DNA of 16,845 nucleotides from Bacilli bacterium (GTDB lineage Bacteria; Bacillota_I; Bacilli_A; RF39; UBA660): positions 1 through 16,845 of the forward strand of contig JAFUFG010000184.1 of NCBI GenBank assembly GCA_017470045.1, given 5' to 3'. The notes under the pieces were generated by a model. That model saw only the letters and a program-made list of their open reading frames with translations, was not told the origin of the DNA and made no database searches. Positions 7,601 to 13,402 of this stretch are shown here, in pieces. Numbering within the stretch: the stretch's first letter is position 1; every line of letters begins with the position of its first letter. A program made the position numbers and the translations under genes.

Positions 7601-10108
7601 GGAAGTCAATGTAGTGATGGAACTACTGATATTACTTGTTCTTACCATTATAGTAATTATGTTTTTACGGACACTAAAATGGTAGATGGAAATGGTTATG
7701 AATGGACTACAGAAGTTGGAACTGATGTAGTTGGAATGCCTACTCATGATGGTACAAGCACTATGACTGGAAATGATGGAGATGGATTTGCTAAAATAAC
7801 CTTTTTAGAGGAAGTACCAGAGTATCATTTTGATTATACTGGTAACTCTCAAACATTTGTTGCTCCGTACAATGGTGCCTATAAAATAGAACTTTGGGGA
7901 GCTAGCGGAGGAGGAACTTCTGAATCTTCTGTAGGAGAATCTCTAGGAGGAAAGGGTGCTTATACAGCTGGTACGATTAATCTAAGCAAAAATGAAAAAC
8001 TATATATTTATGTTGGTGAAAGCGGACCGGATGTAACACTAGATAATTTTTCCGATTTAAATATTTACTCTGTTACCTTTAATGGAGGTGGTAGTGGCCT
8101 TTTTGATACTCATGAAGGTGGTACCGCTGGAGAACATGGATTTTCTGGTGGTGGTGCAACAGATGTACGTTTAGTGAATGATGCTTGGAATAATTTTGAT
8201 TCTTTGAAATCTAGAATAATGGTCGCTGGAGGCGGCGGTGGTGCGGGTTGGTCTGGTAATGGTAATCGTGATCAATATTATATTGGCGGAGGAGGTTATG
8301 CTGGTGGTTTATCTGCACCTACTGCTCCATCTAAGGCAGCTACCCTTGGTGGTACTCAAACTTCTGGATATAAGTTCGGTATAGGTGGAAATGCATTTTT
8401 TCAGAATAATGTTGATAACAATGCAACCGGTGCTGGAGGCGGCGGTTATTATGGTGGATATAATGGATATGTTTTTGCAAAATCAAATTCTAGTGGAGCT
8501 GGTGGTTCTTCTTTTATATCTGGTCATGATGGATGTAATTCGATTGAAAAAACTTCTACTTCAGAATCAATTGTTCATACGGATACTTCTCTTCATTATA
8601 GTGGAAAGTCTTTTTCTGATACTCTAATGATAGATGGTGGTGGATATCAGTGGACTACAGAAGTGGTTACTGAAGTAGTAGGAATGCCTTCTCATGATGG
8701 AAGATCTACGATGATAGGAAATACTGGTAATGGTTATGCGAAAATTACATTGATTGAAAAGATAGATACCTATAATATCAATTATGATTTAGATGGTGGA
8801 AGTTTAAAAAATGCAAAGAAGACATATAGTCAATTTGATACAGGTATAGAATTAAGTACACCTACAAAGGAAGGTTATACTTTCTTGGGATGGACTGGTG
8901 GCAAGAATCTATTTGATAAGACCACTGCAGAATATGATACAGAATTAGTTCGTGCGAATGGAACTAGTAGAGCTCTGTCTGGTTGGTTTGTATCAGATTA
9001 TATCGAAGTAAAGCCTTCTACTGATTATTATGTTTCAGCATCTGGATCTAAGAGTGGACAAGCAAATGCTTTCTATGATGCGGATAAGAAATTTATTAAA
9101 AATGTTGATGTTGTTATAGGAAAAATAACAAGTCCTTCTAATGCAAAATATTTACGAATTAATGGTGTTACATCGGTCGTTGATTCTGTAATGGTTGAAG
9201 AATCTTCTTCTAATTCTTCTTTTGAAGCTTATATTTCTGTTCCTACTAAGTCTGTTACTATAGCAAGTCATTCTACAGGTATTCGTTATTATAAAGCAAA
9301 TTGGGGTAAGAATGTTGTAGCTATTTTAAATCCTAATGGGGGAACTGTAGATAGTAGTTCTATTTCTGTTGTTCAAAAGATGAAGTATGGAGATTTACCT
9401 GTTCCTTCTAAAACGGGTTATGATTTTAAGGGATGGAAAGTTATTCCTGATGAATTAGAATCGACAGACTATATTGAGACTAATGCTGAAGGGTATATTA
9501 ATACTGAATATGTAGTAAATAGTAGTACTTCTTATGAAATAGTTATACAAGCTTTGAATGAGAAAAAAGCAGATGGATGTTTGCTAGGTTCTCGAAGAAC
9601 TTCTATTTCTGCTTCCAGTTTTGTTTTGTGGAATAATACGTATTATGGTGTTACTAAGGAGTCGATAAGTCCTGTTTATGCTGGAAGTCAATTAGGTGGA
9701 GATGATCCTATAGTAGATTCTGCTTTCCCAATTCGTAAATTTAGCTTTAAAGATAAAACATTTTATGTAGATGATGAAGTAATGTATAGTTTTGATTCAA
9801 CATTTAATGATGAAAATAATATTCCTTTATACCTATTTACCTTAAATCAAAACAATAGTGCTGATAGTAGAAAATATCGTGGAAAAATGTATTACTTTCT
9901 ATTATGGGATAGTACAGGATTAGTAAGATATTATGTTCCTACTATCCGTAAAGAAGATAGTGTTAAAGGGGTATTAGACCTAGTAAATGGTAGATTTACA
10001 ACTCTTGGTAATGTTCATACAGATTATCCAGTAATTAGTGTTGATTCTAATAGTGTTGTTTCAACAGATAAAAATCATACATTAATTGCCACTTGGGAAA
10101 AGAAATAA
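4652..10108 (+). CDS. Giant surface protein: four ALK-like glycine-rich domains plus InlB repeats
   Basis: This 1818-residue protein has a basic N-terminus and one hydrophobic segment (about residues 9-29), so it is exported or held by a signal anchor. Residues 30-148 form a beta-rich domain. Four glycine-rich domains follow at about 156-436, 443-727, 749-1052 and 1058-1369. Each opens with a FDYTG..Q.F..P..G.Y..E.WGA.GG-like strand pair, then YGGYS.G, L..YVGG, GGGAT and poly-Gly runs, and ends NGYAKIT-like. This pattern resembles the glycine-rich domain of the receptors ALK and LTK. Residues 1372-1818 hold two InlB-type (Listeria-Bacteroides) repeats, with GYTFLGW (1408-1414) and GYDFKGW (1589-1595), each apparently interrupted by another module. 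The protein ends ATWEKK, with no sorting motif or membrane helix. ATG 4652 is favoured over GTG 4643, which lies in the Shine-Dalgarno site. The gene has its own promoter and terminator. A role in adhesion or matrix is inferred; no enzyme motif was seen. Confidence 0.9.
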   Translation: MKKFKWNRFYTILVLLMFITVTFASFNTNLFINGDAYLRVSKDIRITNIRLLESEYNGYENANSEYTVDSVSMDVSLPRQASSVTYQVTISNVSDKRYKITDILESSYNNKDVKYELVDASIGNIVEPHTEKTFTIKFTNNVTVVEEDDVYETKEYTFDYTGSEQEFIVPYDGEYTLEVWGAQGGSNTFEEYSVDGGYGGYSKGIISLKKNQKLYINVGGAGVTKEKEYCAGGYNGGGNANASTAAYSNASGGGATHISFISGKLSTLSKYKDYILIVAGGGGGAHLHRNGKSYPGSGGGFIGASTVNIFQASNLCAPGTGGSQTSAGSYGTGFSAKGASFGQGGSSSTGYGSGGGGGYYGGGAGTNASQCTYSGNGGSGYIGNTSLSDKIMYCYNCTESEEESTKTISTENHSEVPTSSYAKEGNGYAKLTVTRKIQDNSEFDFDYTGGEQNFTAPYSGVYQLETWGAQGGTIDCDVGLIHGGYGGYSTGLIQLNKNTNLYINVGGEGTPTKIKDTITVSGGYNGGGDATGYKDKYVSSGGGATHIALESGVLSSLESLKGNLINDEYYESERILMVSGGGGGVGIQNGKYYEIGSAGGGFKGVTTAPNEIYGNGGTQTEPGTGFDGGNQTNVGSFGQGANSTYNGNGGGGGFFGGGGARWHAPSGGGSGYIANPKLYEKVMYCYNCEESSANSTKTLTTQSHSEQPKRHQAKEGNGYSRITLLKRTINQTELTLDFTFEEYLNGNEYTFGYTGDYQTFTVPKTGYYQVELWGASGNNHRNDYVSENQVYAGYTAGKIKLTRGEKLYLYVGGKSKSFNSTTATGCGFSGGATDVRLKTGENWYDLASLSSRIMVAGGSGQVYGDPSAVIAGASGGLRSYVVAGTHQVGMATQTYGSSGSEYVVNNQYKYEGEDGTFGIGGSGMNQLTEEGLVTGGGYNAGAGGYYAGGGAPSGGSGSSFISGHNGCVAITAESDTTPRNDSNGSQCSDGTTDITCSYHYSNYVFTDTKMVDGNGYEWTTEVGTDVVGMPTHDGTSTMTGNDGDGFAKITFLEEVPEYHFDYTGNSQTFVAPYNGAYKIELWGASGGGTSESSVGESLGGKGAYTAGTINLSKNEKLYIYVGESGPDVTLDNFSDLNIYSVTFNGGGSGLFDTHEGGTAGEHGFSGGGATDVRLVNDAWNNFDSLKSRIMVAGGGGGAGWSGNGNRDQYYIGGGGYAGGLSAPTAPSKAATLGGTQTSGYKFGIGGNAFFQNNVDNNATGAGGGGYYGGYNGYVFAKSNSSGAGGSSFISGHDGCNSIEKTSTSESIVHTDTSLHYSGKSFSDTLMIDGGGYQWTTEVVTEVVGMPSHDGRSTMIGNTGNGYAKITLIEKIDTYNINYDLDGGSLKNAKKTYSQFDTGIELSTPTKEGYTFLGWTGGKNLFDKTTAEYDTELVRANGTSRALSGWFVSDYIEVKPSTDYYVSASGSKSGQANAFYDADKKFIKNVDVVIGKITSPSNAKYLRINGVTSVVDSVMVEESSSNSSFEAYISVPTKSVTIASHSTGIRYYKANWGKNVVAILNPNGGTVDSSSISVVQKMKYGDLPVPSKTGYDFKGWKVIPDELESTDYIETNAEGYINTEYVVNSSTSYEIVIQALNEKKADGCLLGSRRTSISASSFVLWNNTYYGVTKESISPVYAGSQLGGDDPIVDSAFPIRKFSFKDKTFYVDDEVMYSFDSTFNDENNIPLYLFTLNQNNSADSRKYRGKMYYFLLWDSTGLVRYYVPTIRKEDSVKGVLDLVNGRFTTLGNVHTDYPVISVDSNSVVSTDKNHTLIATWEKK
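5117..8758 (+). repeat. Four tandem glycine-rich domain repeats within the giant gene
   Basis: The units begin at about 5117, 5978, 6896 and 7823 and are roughly 850-950 nt each. They fall into two pairs. Units 1 and 2 share SGGGATHI, the ending MYCYNC and KEGNGY. Units 3 and 4 share GGATDVRL, SSFISGH.GC, a GYQWTTEV-like segment and GMP.HDG. The order is thus A-A-B-B. The repeats are diverged at DNA level, so this is old duplication rather than a recent expansion. Confidence 0.85.
8765..10105 (+). other. Two InlB-type repeats, each interrupted by an inserted module
   Basis: The first repeat opens INYDLDGGSL and GYTFLGW (residues 1372-1417) but its closing strand YYKANW comes only at about 1546-1551. 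The roughly 130 residues between (NLFDK, GWFVSDYIEVKPSTDYYVS, FYDADKKFI) resemble beta-sandwich modules common in phage tail and surface proteins. The second repeat opens ILNPNGGTV and GYDFKGW (1554-1595), and its closing LIATWEKK is at 1811-1818. The roughly 190-residue insert (STDYIETNAEGYINT, CLLGSRR, LYLFTLN, KMYYFLLWD) resembles a LamG/concanavalin-like fold. Module identities are by pattern recognition only. Confidence 0.65.
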
Positions 10109-10136
10109 AAAAAGATATACGTGCGTATATCTTTTT
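10109..10136. terminator. Bidirectional terminator between convergent genes
   Basis: A 12-bp perfect stem, AAAAAGATATAC (10109-10120) / GTATATCTTTTT (10125-10136), has a 4-nt loop GTGC. The T tract serves the plus-strand giant gene and the A tract serves the minus-strand carboxypeptidase gene, whose stop overlaps the right end of the hairpin. Confidence 0.9.
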
Positions 10137-11043
10137 ATTTGTCTAAGAATTTTACATAGTATTCTTCGAATGTTATGTCATTATCGTGAATGTACTTCGC
10201 AATGTCTTCTCCTACATAACGATAATGCCAAGATTCGTATTCATAACCTGTAATATTTTCTTTATCTTTTGGAAATCTTAAAATGAATCCATACTTATAT
10301 GCATTATCTTGCATCCAACTAAATTCTTTTGTAGATTCAAATTCTGTATATAATTTTTTTCCATTATATAAGTCTATTGCTAAACCTGTTTGATGTTCTG
10401 AGAATCCTGGTCTACCAGAATAGGTATCTGCAGCTTCTTTTCCATCGCTTTTGACATATCGATTATAAATCGTCTCTTGGTATTCGTAGTCACGATAGGA
10501 TGAAGTTGCGACTAATTTCATCTTTTCTTTTTCTGCTGCTTTGGCCATTTTAACATAGGCATCTTTTGCAACACTTACTAGTTTCATACCACTTCTTGCA
10601 TAACTTAATGGTAGAGATTCTAGATTGTTTGGTACATAATCTCTTGTTAGATAATTGTATTTATTTACTAGAATTGTTGTTTTATTTAAATCTTTTGCTT
10701 TATTTGTATAAGTATAATAATTGTTGTCTAATCCGATATTAACGTATGTTACGATTGTTTCTAACGGTAGGTTCGGATTATTTTCTTGGTATCGAATATA
10801 TCGATTTTTATTTGTTTCTTTATAGTAACTTATTTCTTCGAATGAATTTGTTTCGGATGGTTGTTTCGGATTGCTTTTTTTCTTTTCTTTTTCTACTACA
10901 ACCGGTTCTTTTTCTTTTGTTAGCGATGTATATATTATTTTTATTGTTTTTGTAACTAAGGCGGTTATTAATACTATTGCTAGTATGAATATAGCAAAGT
11001 TTACTTTTCTAATTTTTACTCTTCGTTTTCTCCTTACTGCCAT
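10135..11043 (-). CDS. VanY/LdcB-type D-Ala-D-Ala carboxypeptidase (peptidase M15B)
   Basis: This zinc peptidase trims the terminal D-Ala (or a shortened stem peptide) of peptidoglycan outside the membrane. The 302-residue protein has a very basic N-terminus, one membrane helix (about residues 16-38), a charged Lys/Glu-rich stalk (about 42-66), and a C-terminal M15B domain. That domain shows SSYRDYEYQ (181-189), the zinc motif SEHQTGLAIDL (215-225, H217 and D224) and ESWHYRYVG (270-278, catalytic E270 and zinc ligand H273). All four key residues are present, so the enzyme should be active. ATG 11043 is preferred because GGGTGAT lies just upstream; a TTG at 11055 is part of the leader. The gene is convergent with the giant surface gene, sharing its terminator, and divergent from the serine carboxypeptidase gene. 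D,D- and L,D-specificity cannot be separated with certainty. Confidence 0.93.
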   Translation of the reverse strand: MAVRRKRRVKIRKVNFAIFILAIVLITALVTKTIKIIYTSLTKEKEPVVVEKEKKKSNPKQPSETNSFEEISYYKETNKNRYIRYQENNPNLPLETIVTYVNIGLDNNYYTYTNKAKDLNKTTILVNKYNYLTRDYVPNNLESLPLSYARSGMKLVSVAKDAYVKMAKAAEKEKMKLVATSSYRDYEYQETIYNRYVKSDGKEAADTYSGRPGFSEHQTGLAIDLYNGKKLYTEFESTKEFSWMQDNAYKYGFILRFPKDKENITGYEYESWHYRYVGEDIAKYIHDNDITFEEYYVKFLDK

Positions 11044-11059
11044 ATCATCACCCAATTAT

Positions 11060-11068
11060 ATAATAGCA
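11060..11068 (-). promoter_or_regulatory. Extended -10 promoter of the VanY-type gene
   Basis: Read on the minus strand, TGCTATTAT (11068 down to 11060) is an extended -10 with 5 of 6 matches. The leader to ATG 11043 would be only about 10 nt and consist mostly of the Shine-Dalgarno site. An overlapping TATAAT at 11060-11055 is too close to the start codon to serve unless the mRNA is nearly leaderless. Confidence 0.45.
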
Positions 11069-11086
11069 AATTTTTTTTAAAATATG

Positions 11087-11092
11087 TATAAA
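11087..11092 (+). promoter_or_regulatory. Probable -10 box of the serine carboxypeptidase gene
   Basis: TATAAA (5 of 6 to consensus) lies 37 nt before ATG 11130. The upstream sequence is a T/A run with no clear -35. It lies back to back with the minus-strand promoter in an 86-bp divergent gap. Confidence 0.4.
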
Positions 11093-11129
11093 ATGATTGG
11101 ACTTTACATAAAAAAAGATAGGAGGAATT

Positions 11130-12269
11130 ATGAAGAAAATATATCTTTTTTTATTTTTACTATTATGTATTCCATTTTGTGTATCTGCAGAGGAACTAAT
11201 TCCTAATGCGGATAGTGGAATACTGATTGAGGCAAGTACTGGTAAAATTATTTATGAAAAGGAAAAGGACAAAGAAGTGGCGATTGCTTCTATGACTAAG
11301 ATGGTAAGTCAGATTCTTATTTTTGAAGCAATTGAGTCTGGTAAAATTTCTACTAGTGATATTGTTACTGTTTCTCGTAACGCAGCCGATATGGGTGGTT
11401 CTCAGATCTACTTGAGTGAAGGAGAAAATATTAGTGTAGATGATTTGATTAAAGGAATTAGTATTGCATCTGGAAATGATGCGACGGTTGCTATGGCAGA
11501 GTATATTGCTGGTAGTGAAGAAAAGTTTGTTTCCATGATGAATCAAAAAGTAAAAGATATGGGACTTAAACATACTCATTTTGTAAATTGTACTGGATTG
11601 GATGAAGAGGGACATTATTCTAGTGCTTATGATATGGGAATGATTGCTAGAGAACTTATTGTAAAACATCCAGATATTTTGAAATATTCTTCGATTTATG
11701 AAGACTATTTAAGGGAAGATACAGAGAATCGTTTCTGGCTTGTTAATACGAATAAATTAATTCGTTTTTATGAAGGTGCAGATGGATTAAAGACTGGCCA
11801 TACTGATGCTGCTGGATATTGTTTAGCTGCTACTGCTGTTCGAAATGATATTCGAATGATTGGGATCGTATTAGGAGAAGCAGATAGTAAGGTACGTAAT
11901 AAAGAAACAATGGATTTCTTAGATTACGGATTTCTTAATACACATCGTAAGATTTTGAAGAAGACTGGTAGTGTTGTAAAGAAAATAAAGATGGATAAAG
12001 CAGATCATGAGATCATTCAAATTGTAGTAAAAAATCCTTTACAGGTAATTTTAGATTCGAATGAAGATGTGGAATATCGATACGAATATGATATTGCGGA
12101 TTTGGAGTTACCAATTAAGAGAGGGGACGTAGTCGGAAAAGTACATGCTTATTGGAAGAATCAAGAGGTTTCGAATAGTGATTTAACAGTATTAGAAAAT
12201 ATTTCAAAGAAGTCTTTTCTTTCGATTTATTCCCAAACATTGTTAGATATGATTACTGGTACTTATTAA
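11130..12269 (+). CDS. Serine D-Ala-D-Ala carboxypeptidase (peptidase S11, DacA/DacF type)
   Basis: This low-molecular-weight penicillin-binding protein removes the terminal D-Ala from peptidoglycan stem pentapeptides and so limits cross-linking. The 379-residue protein has a cleavable signal peptide (cut after CVSA, residue 20). The three active-site motifs are SMTK (54-57, nucleophile S54), SGN (114-116) and KTG (221-223). A C-terminal beta domain of the PBP5_C type follows (about 275-355). It ends in an amphipathic stretch (KKSFLSIYSQTLLDMI) that probably lies on the membrane. The length matches the family (about 380-400). The start has AGGAGG at 11120-11125. It is divergent from a second carboxypeptidase gene of an unrelated fold, giving the locus two ways to trim stem peptides. 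The next gene has its own promoter. Confidence 0.96.
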   Translation: MKKIYLFLFLLLCIPFCVSAEELIPNADSGILIEASTGKIIYEKEKDKEVAIASMTKMVSQILIFEAIESGKISTSDIVTVSRNAADMGGSQIYLSEGENISVDDLIKGISIASGNDATVAMAEYIAGSEEKFVSMMNQKVKDMGLKHTHFVNCTGLDEEGHYSSAYDMGMIARELIVKHPDILKYSSIYEDYLREDTENRFWLVNTNKLIRFYEGADGLKTGHTDAAGYCLAATAVRNDIRMIGIVLGEADSKVRNKETMDFLDYGFLNTHRKILKKTGSVVKKIKMDKADHEIIQIVVKNPLQVILDSNEDVEYRYEYDIADLELPIKRGDVVGKVHAYWKNQEVSNSDLTVLENISKKSFLSIYSQTLLDMITGTY

Positions 12270-12273
12270 ATAA

Positions 12274-12282
12274 TGATATAAT
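12274..12282 (+). promoter_or_regulatory. Extended -10 promoter of the YbaK-type gene
   Basis: TGATATAAT is a perfect -10 with TGn extension, 5 nt after the carboxypeptidase stop. A start near 12289 leaves a leader of about 10 nt holding GGTGAT. The ATG at 12281 overlaps the -10 box and is not a real start. Confidence 0.6.
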
Positions 12283-12298
12283 GGTACTGGTGATATCT

Positions 12299-12766
12299 AT
12301 GATTTATGAAGTATTGAATCAACTTAATATTCCATATGAAGAAATGAAACATATTCCAGTATATACTGTTGAAGAAGCTGAAAGTTTACATCTTACAATA
12401 GATGGAGTTGGTTGTAAAAACCTATTTTTAAAGAATGAAAAAGGTTCTTATTACTTGGTTTTTATGGCGGATGATAAGAGGGCTGATTTAAAGAAAATAG
12501 CGGAATCTGTTGACTGTAAGAAGGTTCGATTTGCAGGTACAGATGAGTTAATGAATATTCTTCATCTAGAGAAGGGAAGTGTTACTCCTCTTGGGATTAT
12601 CCATGATAAGGAAAGACAAGTATTTCTGGTTATTGATGCGGAATTAGTTGGTAGTAAAGTATTGATGCATCCCTTACGTAATGATCGAACGATTAGTATC
12701 GGATTTGATGATTTTTTAAAGTTTATAGAGTTTACAAATCATGAATATTCAATTATGAAAATGTAG
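12299..12766 (+). CDS. YbaK/ProX-type aminoacyl-tRNA deacylase
   Basis: The 155-residue protein belongs to the YbaK/INS superfamily of trans-editing enzymes, which hydrolyse mischarged tRNAs such as Ala-tRNA(Pro). Visible features are HIPVYTVEEAE (residues 18-28), GCKNLFLK with the conserved Lys at residue 40 in the substrate pocket, DDKRADLKK (58-66), GSVTPLGIIHD (93-103) and MHPLRNDRTISI (123-134). These fit the stand-alone 'prolyl-tRNA synthetase-associated domain' branch (ProXp-ala/PrdX) better than the Cys-tRNA(Pro) deacylase branch, but this is by eye. The start is ATG 12299, with GGTGAT just upstream. The stop TAG (12764-12766) sits in the loop of the gene's own terminator. The function is unrelated to its cell-wall neighbours. 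Confidence 0.9.
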   Translation: MIYEVLNQLNIPYEEMKHIPVYTVEEAESLHLTIDGVGCKNLFLKNEKGSYYLVFMADDKRADLKKIAESVDCKKVRFAGTDELMNILHLEKGSVTPLGIIHDKERQVFLVIDAELVGSKVLMHPLRNDRTISIGFDDFLKFIEFTNHEYSIMKM

Positions 12767-12793
12767 TGTTTTCCATTGAATATTTTTTTTTTT
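12744..12793 (+). terminator. Two-part Rho-independent terminator overlapping the YbaK-type stop
   Basis: The outer stem AATATTCAAT (12744-12753) pairs with ATTGAATATT (12775-12784). An inner stem GAAAA/TTTTC (12757-12761 / 12769-12773) closes a 7-nt loop that includes the stop codon. A long T run follows to 12793. The last codons of the gene form the left arm. Confidence 0.78.
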
Positions 12794-12796
12794 AAA

Positions 12797-12805
12797 TGAT
12801 AATAT
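12797..12805 (+). promoter_or_regulatory. Weak extended -10 promoter of the zinc-ribbon pair
   Basis: TGATAATAT has the TGn extension and a 4 of 6 match to TATAAT. A possible -35, TTGAAT (12776-12781), is 18 nt upstream within the terminator arm. The leader to ATG 12831 would be about 19 nt. Confidence 0.4.
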
Positions 12806-12830
12806 ATAAGGTATAGTAGGGGAATTGTGT

Positions 12831-13391
12831 ATGAAATGTAAAAAATGTGGAACGCTAGTGCAAGAAGAAGTTATTACTTGTCCTAATTGTGGAGAAAACT
12901 TAAATGATCAAGTAATTAATTCTGTAATTAATAGTGAGAATCGTTTTCAGATAAAGACGTTTGCTTTAGCTGCTTTCTTTGTTATGATTTTAACTTTAGT
13001 TACTTATTCTTTATTCTTTACTATGAATATTACTGTAATTGGTACATGGAAATGTGCGGATTATGAGACGGATATTGATATTAGTAAAGATTTAAATACT
13101 TATTTCGAAATAGAGTTCCGTAAAGATAATTCCTTTCGATATGATACGAATGATTCTGCAAAATCTGATTTGCATATGGTAGGATCTTATTCGGTGGAAG
13201 ATAAAAGTAAAGCTAATGATTCTAGATATTTAGGAATTCAACAAGTTTATTATGTACCATCTACTATTGTTCGCAATGGTGAAAAGAGTGTTTCTAAAAA
13301 TACTAGTAACTATGAATTTGACTTTTTAGATAAGAATATTGTATTGATGATTGATACTCAAAATTCATCTTCTTATATTTGTAAAAAATAG
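12831..13391 (+). CDS. Zinc-ribbon membrane protein with extracytoplasmic Cys-pair domain (short paralogue)
   Basis: I recognise the architecture but not a named family. The 186-residue protein starts with a four-Cys zinc ribbon (C3, C6, C17, C20; MKCKKCG and CPNCG), which should be cytoplasmic. One membrane helix follows (about residues 42-64). The outer domain of about 120 residues starts GTWKCAD (C75) and ends SSSYICKK (C184). These are its only two Cys and could form a disulfide. Inside are NTYFEIEF and a GSYSV strand, suggesting a small beta-barrel or lipocalin-like fold. The same outer pattern recurs in the next gene. The start is ATG 12831, with AGGGGA 7 nt upstream; a TTG at 12825 is less likely. 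The next gene's Shine-Dalgarno site overlaps this stop, so the two are co-translated. Function unknown; a sensor or envelope-stress role is only a guess. Confidence 0.75.
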   Translation: MKCKKCGTLVQEEVITCPNCGENLNDQVINSVINSENRFQIKTFALAAFFVMILTLVTYSLFFTMNITVIGTWKCADYETDIDISKDLNTYFEIEFRKDNSFRYDTNDSAKSDLHMVGSYSVEDKSKANDSRYLGIQQVYYVPSTIVRNGEKSVSKNTSNYEFDFLDKNIVLMIDTQNSSSYICKK

Positions 13392-13402
13392 GAGTTGGTA
13401 AA

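Noticed and set aside
5300..8760. GGA/GGT-rich stretches as a DNA tandem repeat or CRISPR-like array
   Set aside because: The periodicity comes from glycine codons in a coding frame; there are no constant direct repeats with spacers.
2031..10108. Surface region as a prophage or mobile island
   Set aside because: The tail-like module in the giant protein is the only phage-like hint; no integrase, transposase, attachment repeats or packaging genes are visible.
11044..11055. TTG 11055 start for the VanY-type gene
   Set aside because: It would overlap the GGGTGAT ribosome binding site of ATG 11043.
12281..12298. ATG 12281 start for the YbaK-type gene
   Set aside because: It overlaps a perfect TATAAT box (12277-12282); ATG 12299 has GGTGAT in front and fits the family N-terminus.
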